A stretch of DNA of 64,000 nucleotides, taken from NCBI RefSeq assembly GCF_009858175.1, contig NZ_CP047393.1, positions 1,860,001-1,924,000 of the forward strand, read 5' to 3'. The notes under the pieces were generated by a model, which had not been told where the DNA came from, searched no databases, and saw only the letters and a program-made list of their open reading frames with translations. The stretch's first letter is position 1, and every line of letters begins with the position of its first letter. The position numbers and the translations under genes are program-made. Shown in pieces: positions 1-10,940 of this stretch. This DNA comes from Pontibacillus sp. HMF3514. Its GTDB lineage: Bacteria; Bacillota; Bacilli; Bacillales; BH030062.

Positions 1-783
1 AACCACGCTTCAATCATTGATGGCATCCGTCTAACTAAAGCAGCGCGTAAAATTTACAAGCACGTTGACATGGAATCTTTAGAGGAAGCACTAAAAGCTT
101 CTAGTGAGTACCGTACACGTTTAGTTGTAACAGATGGTGTTTTCTCTATGGACGGAAACATTGCACCATTACCAGAAATCGTTGAATTAGCTGAGAAATA
201 TGATGCCCTTATTATGGTAGATGATGCTCATGCTAGTGGTGTGCTTGGTGAAAATGGCCGAGGCACAGTAAATCACTTTGGTTTAGATGGTCGTGTACAT
301 ATTCAGGTTGGTACGCTAAGTAAAGCTATTGGTGTACTTGGTGGGTATGTAGCAACATCTCAAACATTAAAAGAGTACTTAATCCACAAAGGCCGTCCAT
401 TCCTGTTCAGTACATCACACCCGCCAGCAGTTACAGCAGCATGTGACGCAGCAATTGATGTATTACTTGAAGAACCAGAGTTAATTCAAAAGCTATGGGA
501 TAACACGAAATTCTTCAAGGATGGTTTAACGAAGCTAGGCTTTGATACAGGTATCAGTAAAACACCGATTACACCAGTAATGATTGGTGACGACGCACTG
601 ACACATAAATTTTCCGATGAACTGTTCAAAGAAGGCGTGTTTGCACAAGGTATTGTTTTCCCAACTGTACCAAAAGGAAAAGCACGTATTCGTACGATTG
701 TTACAGCAGAGCACTCTAAAGAAGAGCTCCAAGAAGCATTGGACGCATTTGAGCGCGCTGGTAAGAATTTGGGAATTTTATAA
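1..783 (+). CDS. kbl: Glycine C-acetyltransferase (2-amino-3-ketobutyrate CoA ligase), 5' truncated by window edge
   Basis: PLP-dependent enzyme that joins glycine and acetyl-CoA, or runs in reverse after threonine dehydrogenase during threonine breakdown; cytosolic. The frame is open from base 1 and begins [13 protein letters not shown], a conserved stretch of the alpha-oxoamine synthase fold, so the true start lies before the window. Seen further on are VDDAHASG (PLP-ring contact) and VGTLSKAIG, whose Lys should form the Schiff base. The C-terminus [15 protein letters not shown] is typical. In B. subtilis kbl also lies just upstream of the miaB-ricA-cotE-mutS block, so the context agrees. 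A terminator follows directly. Confidence 0.95.
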   Translation, partial: NHASIIDGIRLTKAARKIYKHVDMESLEEALKASSEYRTRLVVTDGVFSMDGNIAPLPEIVELAEKYDALIMVDDAHASGVLGENGRGTVNHFGLDGRVHIQVGTLSKAIGVLGGYVATSQTLKEYLIHKGRPFLFSTSHPPAVTAACDAAIDVLLEEPELIQKLWDNTKFFKDGLTKLGFDTGISKTPITPVMIGDDALTHKFSDELFKEGVFAQGIVFPTVPKGKARIRTIVTAEHSKEELQEALDAFERAGKNLGIL

Positions 784-791
784 CAGTGAAG

Positions 792-822
792 AGCTGACCT
801 CGATATGTGGGGTCAGCTTTTG
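792..822 (+). terminator. Terminator after kbl
   Basis: Inverted repeat AGCTGACC / GGTCAGCT with an 11-base loop followed by a short T-rich tail, nine bases past the kbl stop. Confidence 0.8.
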
Positions 823-837
823 TTATGGACAAGATGT

Positions 838-1112
838 GACATCTAGCTCCACCGCCCAGCAACGAAGGGGCTTGGGCCCACACGACGTGAGTCAGATCGA
901 CGTTGTCACAGGACGTGACGAACTTGGGGTCACACGATGTGGGTCAGATCGGCGTTGTCACAGGACGTGACGAACTTAGCCGATCATCCTTTTTACTTTC
1001 TCCGTTCGATAAGTCAACATCAAATTGCTTCACAATTTGTGTTTCCTTTATCTCACTACGGGCTCAGTCCAGTCCCTTCGTTGCTAAACGGACGGATTCG
1101 CTTTTGTTAATT
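838..1112. repeat. Intergenic repeat family D, copy 1 (contains a tandem insert)
   Basis: Starts with CTAGCTCCACCGCCCAGCAA and ends with the inverted partner CAGTCCCTTCGTTGCTAAAC. Shared internal blocks are TTCGATAAGTCAACATCAAA and GGGCTCAGTCC. The same framework occurs near 26776-26921 and 40612-40882. This copy is longer because a 52-base tandem duplication (879-982) replaces the segment that reads CTTCCCTCGCC in the other copies. It fills most of the kbl-miaB gap and has no supported gene. Confidence 0.85.
879..982 (-). repeat. Tandem pair of 52-bp two-hairpin modules (family C) inside repeat D1
   Basis: Two units, 879-930 and 931-982, both running CACACGAyGTGrGTCAGATC, then GTTGTCACAGGACGTGACGA. 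On the minus strand each has a hairpin TCAC-gtcc-tGTGA and a second CACrTCGTGTG-type hairpin. The same two-hairpin plan is inserted at 21042-21117 and 44581-44657. Confidence 0.75.
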
Positions 1113-1152
1113 TTGTCACGAAATGTCCTTTTATTTTTGCTTTCAAGCCTGA

Positions 1153-1158
1153 TATAAT
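1153..1158 (+). promoter_or_regulatory. Probable -10 box for miaB
   Basis: A perfect TATAAT lies 41 bases before the miaB start. No convincing -35 lies 16-18 bases upstream, so the promoter is only partly supported. Confidence 0.4.
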
Positions 1159-1198
1159 ATTACAGTTAGAGAGACCGTACGAAAGGAGATCTCCATTA

Positions 1199-2770
1199 AT
1201 GAACGAAAAGCAAAGACTTGAACAACAAATTATCAATAAGAATCCATCGGACATAAAATCCGAGAAGGATCAAGATTTAGAAAGAATTAAAAGTACATCA
1301 TCAGATGAAATGATTGCGAAATACTTTCAAACCACATACCAGGCACCTAATATGAAGGATGCTAAAAAACGCGGAAAACAAGATACTCAGGTCCATTATG
1401 ACTTTAAAATCCCGGAAGATATGAAAAATATCGGAGAAGGAAAAAAGTTTCTAATCCGTACTTATGGTTGCCAGATGAACGAACATGACACAGAAGTTAT
1501 GGCTGGTATCCTTGCTGACATGGGTTATGAAACCACATATGATCAACATGAAGCGGATATTATTCTGCTAAACACTTGTGCAATCCGTGAAAATGCAGAG
1601 AATAAAGTGTTTGGTGAAATCGGTCACTTAAAAGCATTGAAGCGTGAAAATCCAGACTTAATTCTAGGTGTATGTGGCTGTATGTCACAGGAAGAATCCG
1701 TGGTAAATCGTATTCTACAAAAGCACCAATTTATTGATCTGATATTTGGTACCCATAACATCCACCGTTTACCACAGCTACTTAAAGAAGCACTGTTCGG
1801 TAAAGAAATGGTCGTTGATGTATGGTCGAAGGAAGGGGATATCATTGAAAACCTTCCACGCCAACGTAAAGGGAATATCAAAGCTTGGGTAAACATTATG
1901 TACGGGTGTGACAAATTCTGTACGTATTGTATTGTACCATTCACGCGCGGTAAAGAGCGTAGTCGCCTACCTGAAGACATTATTCAGGAAGTTCGTCATT
2001 TGGCTGCTCAAGGATATAAGGAAATTACGCTTCTTGGTCAAAACGTAAACGCATACGGTAAAGATCTAGATATGGAATATGGGCTGGGAGATTTAATGGA
2101 CGAGATCCATAAAATCGATATCCCGCGTGTTCGATTTACAACATCTCACCCACGCGATTTTGACGACCGTCTTATTGAAGTGCTAGCTAAAGGCGGGAAC
2201 TTACTGGATCACATTCACTTACCTGTACAATCAGGAAGTTCAGAAGTCTTAAAGATTATGAACCGTCGCTACACGCGTGAACGTTATTTAGATCTTGTTC
2301 GTAAAATTCGTGAGGCAATGCCAAATGCAACGTTAACAACAGATATTATTGTTGGCTTCCCGAATGAAACAGAAGAACAGTTCCAAGAAACCTTAACACT
2401 TGTTGAGGAAGTTGGATTTGAAGGGGCGTACACATTTATTTACTCACCACGTGAGGGTACCCCAGCTGCTAAAATGCAAGATAATGTACCACATGAAGTG
2501 AAAAAAGAACGTTTGCAACGCCTTAATGCAGTAGTCAATCATCAAGCTGCACAGGCAATGAGCAAATATGAAGGGGAAGTTGTCGAGGTCCTCGTCGAAG
2601 GTGAAAGTAAGAACAACCCAGATGTATTAGCGGGACATACGTATAGAAACAAACTCGTAAACTTCCGTGCACCAAAGTCGATGATTGGACAGATTGTACC
2701 TGTGAAAATAACAAAAGCAAAAACATGGTCTCTTGATGGGGAAATGGTAGAGACAGCGGAGGTTCGATAA
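1199..2770 (+). CDS. miaB: tRNA-2-methylthio-N6-dimethylallyladenosine synthase MiaB
   Basis: Radical SAM methylthiotransferase that converts i6A37 to ms2i6A37 in tRNAs reading UNN codons. MiaA at 9586 supplies its substrate. The N-terminal UPF0004 domain has the cluster cysteines in [20 protein letters not shown] and GVCGCM. The radical SAM motif CDKFCTYC (CxxxCxxC) follows, and a C-terminal TRAM domain ends the protein. At 523 residues it has the Bacillus-type N-terminal extension of about 70 residues. The ATG has AAAGGAGAT at 1182-1190. It is one base from ricA, so the two are cotranscribed. Confidence 0.97.
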   Translation: MNEKQRLEQQIINKNPSDIKSEKDQDLERIKSTSSDEMIAKYFQTTYQAPNMKDAKKRGKQDTQVHYDFKIPEDMKNIGEGKKFLIRTYGCQMNEHDTEVMAGILADMGYETTYDQHEADIILLNTCAIRENAENKVFGEIGHLKALKRENPDLILGVCGCMSQEESVVNRILQKHQFIDLIFGTHNIHRLPQLLKEALFGKEMVVDVWSKEGDIIENLPRQRKGNIKAWVNIMYGCDKFCTYCIVPFTRGKERSRLPEDIIQEVRHLAAQGYKEITLLGQNVNAYGKDLDMEYGLGDLMDEIHKIDIPRVRFTTSHPRDFDDRLIEVLAKGGNLLDHIHLPVQSGSSEVLKIMNRRYTRERYLDLVRKIREAMPNATLTTDIIVGFPNETEEQFQETLTLVEEVGFEGAYTFIYSPREGTPAAKMQDNVPHEVKKERLQRLNAVVNHQAAQAMSKYEGEVVEVLVEGESKNNPDVLAGHTYRNKLVNFRAPKSMIGQIVPVKITKAKTWSLDGEMVETAEVR

Positions 2771-2771
2771 T

Positions 2772-3203
2772 ATGGCAAAATATACACGTAAAGAAGTTAT
2801 CTCACGAGCAGAAGAGTTAGCACACATGATGGCAGAAACACCTGAGATTGATCGTTTCAAACAAGTAGAAGCAAAACTTAATGAAAACAAAAAAGTGCAA
2901 GAGTTAATTAATCGCATCAAATCCCTACAAAAAAACGCGGTTAACTTCCAGTATTATGAGAAGACTGAAGCACTTAAAAAAGTTGAAAAAGAGATCGATC
3001 GTTTACAAGAAGAATTAGATGAAATCCCTGTTGTGCAAGAGTTCAAGAACACTCAAACAGACGTGAATGACTTCTTGCAAATGGTTTCGAATTCTATCGC
3101 AAATGAAGTGACGAACGAAATCATTCGTGAAACAGGCGGAGATTTGTTAAAAGGTACGACAGGCTCAGCAACAGTTGACGAAGGTGAAGGTTGCAGCCAC
3201 TAA
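2772..3203 (+). CDS. ricA: RicA (YmcA) subunit of the RicAFT complex
   Basis: All-helical protein of the YmcA/YlbF family, 143 residues. In B. subtilis RicA acts with RicF (YlbF) and RicT (YaaT) as an Fe-S-containing complex that promotes RNase Y-dependent mRNA maturation and supports biofilm formation, competence and sporulation. The heptad-rich sequence and a C-terminal Cys in GEGCSH match the family; that Cys region is linked to cluster binding. Its ribosome site lies inside the end of miaB, and the miaB-ymcA-cotE order is that of B. subtilis. A terminator follows. Confidence 0.93.
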   Translation: MAKYTRKEVISRAEELAHMMAETPEIDRFKQVEAKLNENKKVQELINRIKSLQKNAVNFQYYEKTEALKKVEKEIDRLQEELDEIPVVQEFKNTQTDVNDFLQMVSNSIANEVTNEIIRETGGDLLKGTTGSATVDEGEGCSH

Positions 3204-3215
3204 TATAAGTAAGGA

Positions 3216-3248
3216 AAGAGCATTCGGTAAACGGGTGCTCTTTTTTTG
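3216..3248 (+). terminator. Terminator after miaB-ricA
   Basis: GAGCA / TGCTC stem with a loop of about 12 bases, followed by TTTTTTTG. Confidence 0.8.
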
Positions 3249-3547
3249 TGCTATAGGAAAATTATAAAATTACTATCTTGTGTATAACTCTTTTATGAGT
3301 GTGGCCACATCCGGTTACAGGGTCGAGCATCTTCCTTACCCAAAAACTGTACAAGCTTTCGCCAAATTTCTTCCAACTTTCTTTAACTTTTCGTACATTT
3401 TCTTAGGCGCTTGCATAGAATGTACTAGGAGCAAAAATCTTTTGTTCATATGAGTTAGAAATGTGAATCATTTTTATACTTTGTGCACTTCGGGCGAATG
3501 TCTTGCATAGGATGAGTATGAACAAAGAAGGAGGAGGTTGGGCTCTC

Positions 3548-4108
3548 ATGTCTTTATTTGACCAGGAGTATCGTGAGATCATTACAAAAGCGGTATGCGG
3601 AAAGGGTCGAAAGTTTACACAAGATACGAATACCGTATCACCATCTCATCGCCCAACGAGCATTTTGGGATGCTGGGTAATCAACCACATTTATAATGCA
3701 AGGAATAAGGGCGACTATGTGGAAGTATCAGGGAGTTACGACGTAAACACTTGGTATTCGTATAATGACAATACGAAGACTGAAGTTGTAACAGAAAAGG
3801 TGAATTATAGAGATCAAGTTCGCCTTTCCACAAAAGATGCAAACTGCTTAAGTGATGATTTTGAAGTAGTCGCTCGTGTGGTGCAGCAACCAAATTGTTT
3901 AGAGGCACGTATTTCGAATCAAGGCCACAAGATTGTTGTGGATGTAGAACGTGAATTTATCGTCGAGGTTGTCGGTGAGACAAAAGTTTACGTAAAGCAA
4001 GATCCCGAGGGTCTTCTAAATTTAGATGACGAATGGGATTTTGATGTTGAGGAAGATGATTTCTCAGATATCGACCCAGATTTCTTAGCAAAAGAAGAAG
4101 AAGAGTAA
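3548..4108 (+). CDS. cotE: Spore outer coat morphogenetic protein CotE
   Basis: CotE forms the ring around the forespore on which the outer coat is built in the mother cell. The 186-residue product starts [20 protein letters not shown] and ends in a very acidic tail ([12 protein letters not shown], then EEEE), both typical. I chose the ATG at 3548 rather than an in-frame start at 3503, because GGAGGAGG (3530-3537) sits ten bases before it and family members begin there. The 340-base upstream gap should hold sporulation-sigma promoters, but I could not assign boxes with confidence. A terminator follows. Confidence 0.96.
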   Translation: MSLFDQEYREIITKAVCGKGRKFTQDTNTVSPSHRPTSILGCWVINHIYNARNKGDYVEVSGSYDVNTWYSYNDNTKTEVVTEKVNYRDQVRLSTKDANCLSDDFEVVARVVQQPNCLEARISNQGHKIVVDVEREFIVEVVGETKVYVKQDPEGLLNLDDEWDFDVEEDDFSDIDPDFLAKEEEE

Positions 4109-4110
4109 CA

Positions 4111-4149
4111 AAAACGATCCCCTTCTTAGGAAGGCGGATCGTTTTTTAT
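4111..4149 (+). terminator. Terminator after cotE
   Basis: AAACGATCC / GGATCGTTT stem followed by TTTTATTT. Confidence 0.85.
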
Positions 4150-4189
4150 TTCTTAATTGTTTTGTTCACATTCTGTTTAAAGAGTTATT

Positions 4190-4857
4190 CAATTATATGG
4201 AAGTAATATGGAATAACTGTTTTAGTAAGAGAGGAGGTTCCGTTGCTATTGTGGAGTGCGGTGGGCTTGGGAACGGGTTGCTTTCCCCGGACGAACGATC
4301 GAGCCTCCTCATACGCTACGCTTCTTGCGGGGTCTCGCTCGCCCGTTTTTCCGGAGGAGTCAACCCGTTCCCAAGCCCACCTTAGCCGAATGGAGATTAA
4401 CGGAACCGCAGCGATATGAGGAGGTAATGCTTACGGACATTTGTTCCGCTATTTCACCTTAAAATGGTTTTTCTAAAGAGCTTACGGACATTCATTCCGC
4501 TAATTGCTGCAAATCACCGTAATAAAGAGCAATCTGTCACAAATAAGGTACCATATGTCCGTAACGACTCTCGAAATGCCTTAAAAGTTCAAAATAACGG
4601 AACAGATGTCCGTAAGGTTTAGAACTCACACACTAGGGTCCGTTATTCTCCATAAACGCAAGGGGGGGGGGAAGGAAACGGCAAACTCCAGTGGTAGAAA
4701 GGGCAGATGAGACCCCACAGAGAACGGAGTGAACGAGGAGGCTCAGCTGGTCTTCCACAGGAGTATTGCCGTTTCACTGACCCCCTTACTCTCATGCAAG
4801 CAACGGACTCCTCCGAACCTATATCTCGAATCCAAGTCTCCCAGATAAGGGGGCTTT
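4190..4857. repeat. Paired hairpin element, locus 1 (type A plus, type B minus)
   Basis: Left end TTATATGGAAGTAATATGGA. Type A hairpin 4260-4381 has perfect 21-bp arms (4260-4280 with 4361-4381). An interior module (4430-4650) carries several CTTACGGACAT/TTCCG motifs. Type B hairpin 4675-4775 has arms GAAACGGCAA-ACTCC and GGAGTaTTGCCGTTTC. Right end CAGATAAGGGGGCT. Outside each hairpin, GGTTCCGTT/AACGGAACC (A) and GTCCGTT/AACGGAC (B) extend the pairing. This explains the long cotE-mutS gap; I see no gene in it. Confidence 0.88.
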
Positions 4858-4975
4858 AATGGAAATATTAAATTTTAAAACACCCACAATAAATATGGCT
4901 TACGCTCACAGAAATCAACGTACTTTTCTAGAATATGGACTTCTCTTAGATTAGTAGAGCCGCCAATCTATATGC

Positions 4976-4981
4976 TATAAT
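4976..4981 (+). promoter_or_regulatory. Probable -10 box for mutSL
   Basis: TATAAT 36 bases before the mutS start, after the repeat ends. The -35 is weak. Confidence 0.4.
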
Positions 4982-5016
4982 GGATAGCATATGAGATTTG
5001 ATCGGTTGGAGGAAAA

Positions 5017-7599
5017 ATGATGGCAAAACATACACCAATGATGCAGCAATATTTACAAATCAAAGCCCAACATAAAGATGCTTTTTTATTTTTTCGCTTA
5101 GGCGATTTTTATGAAATGTTCTTTGAAGATGCTACAAGAGCAGCTCAAGAGTTAGAGATTACATTAACAAGTCGTGATGGTGGAGATGAGCGGATTCCAA
5201 TGTGTGGAGTTCCTTATCATTCTGCTGAAAACTATATTAAAAACTTAATAGAAAAAGGCTTCAAAGTCGCCATTTGTGAACAAGTTGAAGATCCTAAACA
5301 TACAAAAGGGGTCGTAAAACGTGAAGTCGTTCAACTGATTACTCCAGGTACAGTAATGGAGGGGGCTATGCTTCAAGAAGAAGAAAATAACTTCCTTGCT
5401 GCTGTTACACCTTTTGACAATCAAACCTATGTTGTTGCGTATAATGACTTAACAACAGGCGAAAATAGCGTTGCTCTCATTAACGACGGATTTGATCATG
5501 TGCTTAGTGAGCTTTACAATCGTCCAGTAAAAGAGATTGTCGTTCCCCCAGATATGGCTGAGGACAAAAGCTCAGCATTCGTAGAACGATTAGGAGTTAC
5601 CCTATCTACAGAAGAAGAATCGGACATGCCAGAAGAACACTTAGATCTTGTGAAAGACCTACCTCAAGATAAACTGAAAACCGGATTTGGGCGACTATTC
5701 CATTACATTCAACGCACACAGAAACGCTCAATGGATCACCTGATGCCAGTACAAGTCATTGAGTTACAACAGTATATGACACTGGATATGTATTCCAAGC
5801 GAAACCTCGAACTAATGGAAACCCTTCGTAAACAAGGGAAAAAGGGAAGTCTTTTGTGGGTTCTTGATAAGACTGTAACTTCAATGGGAGCACGTCTTCT
5901 TAAAAAATGGCTAGAGCGTCCACTTTTAAATAAAAATATGATAGAAAAGCGCTACAATCAGGTGGAAGGATTAGTAGAGCAATTTTTTGAGCGTGAATCG
6001 TTAAGAGAAGCGCTTACCTCTGTGTATGACCTCGAGCGTTTAGCAGGACGAGTAGCATATGGGAATGTGAACGCGCGCGATCTTATTCAACTAAAACAAT
6101 CTTTATCTAAGGTCCCTGAGATTAAAACACTCTTACAATCGTTCCAGCAACCTGAGCTTCATAGACTTGCAGACAACATCGATCCCCTCCAAGAAGTTCA
6201 TGATTTCTTAGAGGAATCCATTAGTGACGATGCTCCTATTACGATTAAAGAAGGGAACATTATTAAAGATGGATTTAATGGCCAACTTGATGACTACCGA
6301 GATGCAGCCAGGAACGGGAAACAATGGATTGCTGAACTCGAACAAAAAGAGCGTCAGGATACAGGGATTAAGTCACTTAAAGTAGGCTATAATCGTGTTT
6401 TTGGCTACTATATTGAGGTAACAAAAGCCAATCTTCACCTTTTACCTGAAGGAAGGTATGAACGTAAGCAAACGTTAACGAACGCAGAACGTTATATTAC
6501 CCCTGATTTAAAAGAAAAAGAGAGTCTCATTCTCGAAGCTCAGGAAAAAAGTGTAGACCTTGAGTACGAGTTGTTTATCCAAGTGCGTGACCGAGTAAAA
6601 CAATACATCCGCCCGCTCCAACAGCTTGCAGAGCAGATTAGTGGTATTGATGTTCTTCAAGGTTTTGCGACGGTTAGTGAAACGAATCAGTATTACCGTC
6701 CAACCATTACCGAAACTCGTACCGTTAATATTGATAAAGGCCGTCACCCTGTTGTTGAGCAGGTTATGAAAGATGATTCTTTTGTTCCTAATGATGTGAA
6801 AATGGGCGAGGATAACGATATCCTCCTCATTACAGGTCCAAACATGAGTGGTAAAAGTACCTATATGCGTCAGCTTGCTTTGACAGCCATAATGGCGCAA
6901 GTAGGTTGTTTTGTCCCGTGTGAATCAGCTCAGTTACCAATATTTGATCAAATTTTCACTCGTATTGGAGCGGCTGATGATCTAGTTTCCGGTCAGAGTA
7001 CTTTTATGGTGGAAATGATGGAAGCTAAACATGCGTTAACCAACGCTACGGAAAACAGCTTGATTTTGCTAGATGAAATTGGGCGTGGGACAAGCACGTA
7101 TGATGGAATGGCTTTAGCGCAAGCAATTGTTGAGCATATTCATGAACACATTCATGCTAAAACATTATTCTCAACGCACTATCATGAGTTAACCGAACTT
7201 GATCAGTCACTTTCAAAATTAAAAAACGTCCATGTACGTGCAGAGGAATATGAAGGACGCGTAGTCTTCCTTCACCAAATTCAAGACGGCGCTGCAGATG
7301 AGAGTTATGGAATTCATGTGGCACAGCTAGCAGAACTCCCTTCTGAACTCATCCAACGAGCAAATAGTCTTCTACAGCAGTTTGAAGGCTCATCAGTAGA
7401 GGCGCCTAAGCAAGTTGAACCTGAACCAGACGGTCAACTTTCCTTATTTGTAGAAGAAAAGCAACCAGAAAAAGCACGATCAGTGAATCCAAATCAACAA
7501 AACGTAATTGATAAACTTGGAAACTTGAATTTACTAGAGATGAACCCAATAGAAGCCATGAACCATCTTTATCAATTGCAAAAGGAACTGAACAAATAA
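5017..7599 (+). CDS. mutS: DNA mismatch repair protein MutS
   Basis: Mismatch-sensing ATPase that binds base mismatches and small loops and recruits MutL. Of 860 residues, the mismatch-binding Phe-x-Glu lies in [11 protein letters not shown] near the N-terminus. The connector, core and clamp follow. The C-terminal ABC ATPase has Walker [11 protein letters not shown], Walker B-type [11 protein letters not shown] and the later STHYHEL switch. The C-terminal tail contains QLSLF, the form of a beta-clamp-binding motif. The start is ATGATG with GGAGGAAAA just upstream; either ATG could be used. mutL follows after 15 bases in one operon. Confidence 0.98.
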   Translation: MMAKHTPMMQQYLQIKAQHKDAFLFFRLGDFYEMFFEDATRAAQELEITLTSRDGGDERIPMCGVPYHSAENYIKNLIEKGFKVAICEQVEDPKHTKGVVKREVVQLITPGTVMEGAMLQEEENNFLAAVTPFDNQTYVVAYNDLTTGENSVALINDGFDHVLSELYNRPVKEIVVPPDMAEDKSSAFVERLGVTLSTEEESDMPEEHLDLVKDLPQDKLKTGFGRLFHYIQRTQKRSMDHLMPVQVIELQQYMTLDMYSKRNLELMETLRKQGKKGSLLWVLDKTVTSMGARLLKKWLERPLLNKNMIEKRYNQVEGLVEQFFERESLREALTSVYDLERLAGRVAYGNVNARDLIQLKQSLSKVPEIKTLLQSFQQPELHRLADNIDPLQEVHDFLEESISDDAPITIKEGNIIKDGFNGQLDDYRDAARNGKQWIAELEQKERQDTGIKSLKVGYNRVFGYYIEVTKANLHLLPEGRYERKQTLTNAERYITPDLKEKESLILEAQEKSVDLEYELFIQVRDRVKQYIRPLQQLAEQISGIDVLQGFATVSETNQYYRPTITETRTVNIDKGRHPVVEQVMKDDSFVPNDVKMGEDNDILLITGPNMSGKSTYMRQLALTAIMAQVGCFVPCESAQLPIFDQIFTRIGAADDLVSGQSTFMVEMMEAKHALTNATENSLILLDEIGRGTSTYDGMALAQAIVEHIHEHIHAKTLFSTHYHELTELDQSLSKLKNVHVRAEEYEGRVVFLHQIQDGAADESYGIHVAQLAELPSELIQRANSLLQQFEGSSVEAPKQVEPEPDGQLSLFVEEKQPEKARSVNPNQQNVIDKLGNLNLLEMNPIEAMNHLYQLQKELNK

Positions 7600-7614
7600 T
7601 AGAGGAGGACAAGG

Positions 7615-9462
7615 ATGCCTACTATTAAGCAAATGCCTGATGCACTGGCGAACAAAATTGCCGCTGGTGAGGTCGTTGAGCGTCCGTCTTCAGTTGTAAA
7701 AGAATTAGTAGAAAACAGTATAGATGCAGGAAGCACTTGGGTGAAAGTCGAGTTAGAGGAAGCAGGGCTTTCTCGTATCAAAATTATGGATAATGGGAAA
7801 GGCATGAGTGAGGATGATTGTGAACGTGCTTTTCTTCGCCATGCCACGAGTAAGATTTCTCATGAAGATGATCTATTCCGTGTTCGTTCCCTGGGCTTCC
7901 GTGGTGAAGCATTAGCAAGTATCGCTGCAGTGAGTCGGTTAACACTAAAAACTTCACAAGGAGATAAAGCTGGAACAAAGCTTTACCTTGAAGGTGGAAA
8001 CGTGAAGGAAAAAGAAAAAAGTGATGCGCGACAGGGTAGCGAAATAACAGTAGAAGAGCTCTTCTTTAATACGCCAGCTCGTTTGAAGTATATGAAGACG
8101 ATTCATACTGAACTAGGGCACATTACAGATGTTCTTAACCGTATGGCAATGTCTCACCCTGAGATCCGTTTTGAGTGTTGGCACAATGAGAAGCGTTTGT
8201 TCCAAACATCCGGTCGCGGGGACATTTTGCAGGTTATTGCTCAGATTTATGGGATGTCTACAGCTAAAAAAATGATGCCGATTCATCATGAAACGCTAGA
8301 TTTTACGATTAAAGGGTATATTGCTAAGCCTGAAGTGACACGTGCTTCACGAAACTATATGTCTACGATCATAAATGGTCGTTACATTCGTAATCATGCT
8401 GTGAACAAAGCTGTTCTTCAAGGCTATCATACCTTGCTTCCGATTGGTCGGTACCCTTTGGTTGTTTTACAAATTGAGATGGATCCTATACTTGTCGATG
8501 TGAACGTTCATCCAGCTAAGCTTGAAGTTCGATTCAGTAAGGAAAATGAATTGTTTGAAGCTGTACGTGATGCTGTAACGAACGCATTTCGACAAGAGAC
8601 CCTTATCCCTGAAGTGGAACAAAAACCAAAAAAAGCGAAAGAAAAAGATCATTCTGTCCAAGAGTCCTTTTCATTTCAATCAAATGGACCTAGTGCCCAA
8701 GCTGAAGCCACTAAAGAGAGAGAAGCGATTTCGCATCCGGTTGTCCGAGAAAAACAACCAGAACCAGACTGGATGAAGGAAGACATTTCACATGATCCAC
8801 TAGAACAGGCTGTTCAAAGCCAAGAAGCTCATTTTAATGATGAAGAAACATCTAGTGAATCAAAAGAGGTTTCTCATGATCGTATTCCAGTCATGTATCC
8901 AATTGGTCAGCTTCATGGGACGTATATTTTGGCACAGAATGAAACAGGAATGTATATCATTGACCAGCACGCAGCTCAAGAGCGCATAAAATATGAGTTT
9001 TTCCGTGATAAACTAGCTGAACCTGAAAATGAAGTACAAGAGCTTCTTGTACCTTTAACGTTTGATTTTACGAAACAGGAAGCCATTCTTATTGAGGAAC
9101 ATAAGGACCAGCTTGAGCAAGTAGGGCTATTTTTTGAAACGTTTGGTGAACAAACGTACATTGTACGCTCTCATCCTCAATGGTTTCCAAAAGGGTTCGA
9201 GCAAGAAGTGATTGAAGAAATGGTAGAACAGCTTTTTGAAAATCAAAAGGTCGATATTTTGAAACTAAGAGAAGAAGCGGCAATCTTAATGTCCTGTAAA
9301 CGTTCAATTAAAGCGAATCATTATTTGAATCATGAAGACATGAATCAGTTGCTCAAGGATTTAAGGCTTTCCACAGATCCTTTTACATGCCCTCACGGCA
9401 GACCCATCATCGTACACTTTTCGGAGTATGAATTGGAGAAAATGTTTAAGCGAGTTATGTAA
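7615..9462 (+). CDS. mutL: DNA mismatch repair endonuclease MutL
   Basis: GHKL ATPase that couples mismatch detection to strand nicking. The N-terminus shows [24 protein letters not shown] and FRGEALASI. The linker (about 330-430) is acidic and low complexity. The C-terminal endonuclease signature [12 protein letters not shown] (DQHAx2Ex4E) is present, as are [12 protein letters not shown] and [11 protein letters not shown]. This matches nicking MutL proteins of species lacking MutH. 615 residues. The ATG is preceded by GAGGAGG. A terminator follows. Confidence 0.98.
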   Translation: MPTIKQMPDALANKIAAGEVVERPSSVVKELVENSIDAGSTWVKVELEEAGLSRIKIMDNGKGMSEDDCERAFLRHATSKISHEDDLFRVRSLGFRGEALASIAAVSRLTLKTSQGDKAGTKLYLEGGNVKEKEKSDARQGSEITVEELFFNTPARLKYMKTIHTELGHITDVLNRMAMSHPEIRFECWHNEKRLFQTSGRGDILQVIAQIYGMSTAKKMMPIHHETLDFTIKGYIAKPEVTRASRNYMSTIINGRYIRNHAVNKAVLQGYHTLLPIGRYPLVVLQIEMDPILVDVNVHPAKLEVRFSKENELFEAVRDAVTNAFRQETLIPEVEQKPKKAKEKDHSVQESFSFQSNGPSAQAEATKEREAISHPVVREKQPEPDWMKEDISHDPLEQAVQSQEAHFNDEETSSESKEVSHDRIPVMYPIGQLHGTYILAQNETGMYIIDQHAAQERIKYEFFRDKLAEPENEVQELLVPLTFDFTKQEAILIEEHKDQLEQVGLFFETFGEQTYIVRSHPQWFPKGFEQEVIEEMVEQLFENQKVDILKLREEAAILMSCKRSIKANHYLNHEDMNQLLKDLRLSTDPFTCPHGRPIIVHFSEYELEKMFKRVM

Positions 9463-9465
9463 TAA

Positions 9466-9497
9466 AGGCAGCGTCAGTATGGCGCTGTCCTTTTTCT
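9466..9497 (+). terminator. Terminator after mutSL
   Basis: GGCAGCG / CGCTGTC stem with loop TCAGTATGG, followed by CTTTTTC. Confidence 0.75.
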
Positions 9498-9585
9498 ATA
9501 TGCTTTTACACTTTTATTTCGATCCAAAACCCTATATAATAAGGATACATTTTTGAAGGAAGTCTAGATAAAGTGAGGAAAAGAG

Positions 9586-10515
9586 ATGAAGCAAAACGTA
9601 GTGGCCATAGTCGGTCCCACAGCTGTTGGGAAGACGAAGCTAAGTGTTGAAGTGGCCAAGCGATTTAATGGTGAAATTATTAGTGGCGATTCGATGCAGA
9701 TCTATAAAAGTATGGACATTGGAACCGCTAAAGTTACAGAGGAGGAAAAACAAGGTGTCCCTCATTATATGGTAGACATTAAGCAACCAGACGAAGGTTT
9801 TTCTGTAGCTGAGTTCCAAGAAAAAGTCCAAGGCTATATAGATGAAATCGCTGCAAAAGGAAAGCTTCCTATCATTGTAGGAGGTACAGGGTTATACATA
9901 CAGTCCGTCCTTTATGATTTTCAGTTTTCTGATGAGGGATCAGATGAAAACTTCCGGCAATCATTAGAGGCGAAGATTGAAGAAGAGGGAATCCAACCTT
10001 ACTATGAAAAGCTTCAATCCATAGATCCTGAACAAGCAGCAAAAGTTCATCCGAATAATGTGAGACGTGTGATTCGAGCTTTAGAGGTGTATGAAACAAC
10101 TGGTATGACGATGACGGAGTATCAGGAGAAACAGAAACAAGAATCTCCTTATAACCCAATTCTTATTGGGCTCGAGATGGAGCGCGAGAAACTTTATGAG
10201 CGGATTAACAACCGTGTTGACAAGATGATGGATGAAGGGCTTTTAGAAGAAGTTAAAGCGTTATATCATCAGGGTTATGCTAATAGTCAAAGTATGCAGG
10301 CAATTGGTTACAAGGAGTTTATTCCGTATTTTGAAGGGGAACGCTCCTTGGAAGATGCTGTATTTTTGTTGAAGCGTAATTCTAGGCGTTATGCTAAAAG
10401 ACAATATACATATTTTCGCAACAAATTGGACATTAATTGGTATGAGATTACCGTCGAATCAGCACGAGAAAAGTTTGAAGAAATTTTGAATGATTTAGCA
10501 GGAAAGCTTTGCTAA
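9586..10515 (+). CDS. miaA: tRNA dimethylallyltransferase MiaA
   Basis: Adds a dimethylallyl group to A37 of tRNAs reading UNN codons, the step before MiaB (1199). The P-loop is GPTAVGKTKLS, followed by IISGDSMQIYKSMDIGTAK, which holds the conserved catalytic Asp and Tyr/Lys region. GGTGLYIQSVLYDF and RRYAKRQYTYFRN are also diagnostic. 309 residues, the usual length. hfq follows after 46 bases, the arrangement seen in most Bacillus and many other bacteria. Confidence 0.97.
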   Translation: MKQNVVAIVGPTAVGKTKLSVEVAKRFNGEIISGDSMQIYKSMDIGTAKVTEEEKQGVPHYMVDIKQPDEGFSVAEFQEKVQGYIDEIAAKGKLPIIVGGTGLYIQSVLYDFQFSDEGSDENFRQSLEAKIEEEGIQPYYEKLQSIDPEQAAKVHPNNVRRVIRALEVYETTGMTMTEYQEKQKQESPYNPILIGLEMEREKLYERINNRVDKMMDEGLLEEVKALYHQGYANSQSMQAIGYKEFIPYFEGERSLEDAVFLLKRNSRRYAKRQYTYFRNKLDINWYEITVESAREKFEEILNDLAGKLC

Positions 10516-10561
10516 ACATCGAAATATATAATCACAGACAGAAAAAGAGGAGGAAATTTTC

Positions 10562-10786
10562 ATGGCTCAATCAGTGAATATCCAGGACAATTTTTTAAAT
10601 CAATTACGTAAGGATCACGTTCAAGTAACGGTCTTCCTGCTTAACGGTTTCCAATTACGAGGAGTCGTTAAAGCTTTCGATAATTTTACCGTTCTTTTAG
10701 AAGCTGACGGTAAGCAACAACTGATTTATAAGCATGCAATCTCAACATTTGCTCCACAAAAAACGATTACATTAGATAAAGAGTAA
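10562..10786 (+). CDS. hfq: RNA-binding protein Hfq
   Basis: Sm-fold hexameric RNA chaperone, 74 residues. The Sm1 motif [21 protein letters not shown] and the Sm2 motif IYKHAIST are intact. As in other Gram-positive Hfq proteins the C-terminal tail is very short. The start follows GAGGAAATTTTC. The gene is probably cotranscribed with miaA, and a terminator comes after it. Confidence 0.97.
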   Translation: MAQSVNIQDNFLNQLRKDHVQVTVFLLNGFQLRGVVKAFDNFTVLLEADGKQQLIYKHAISTFAPQKTITLDKE

Positions 10787-10798
10787 TAAGTGAAACAA

Positions 10799-10834
10799 GC
10801 GGGTGTCTCCAATAGGCGTCCGCTTTTCTTTTGG
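10799..10834 (+). terminator. Probable terminator after hfq
   Basis: Imperfect stem from AGCGG to CCGCT around the CTCCAATAGG region, followed by TTTTCTTTT. Confidence 0.6.
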
Positions 10835-10940
10835 CAAAATCATTTAGTTCAACAAGCGGGAATAGGACACTTTCTTTGGGCATCTGTCACAAATCACACT
10901 AAAGATGCGTATAATGTGGGTGAATAAGGGGTGATTTTTG

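Noticed and set aside
879-982. CRISPR-like tandem repeat
   Set aside because: Only two units, directly abutting with no spacers, and the same module is found inserted singly elsewhere. No cas genes.
617-1157. Open frames running through the kbl end and family D repeat copy 1
   Set aside because: One overlaps kbl out of frame and both follow repeat sequence, including the 52-bp tandem. No ribosome site, no protein family.
4197-4462. Two overlapping open frames in the locus 1 hairpin (and equivalents at 20618, 20908, 37897, 38211, 44089, 44491, 48657, 49031)
   Set aside because: They are open only because the repeat is GC-rich and palindromic. The same peptides recur on both strands wherever the repeat occurs, with no ribosome sites.
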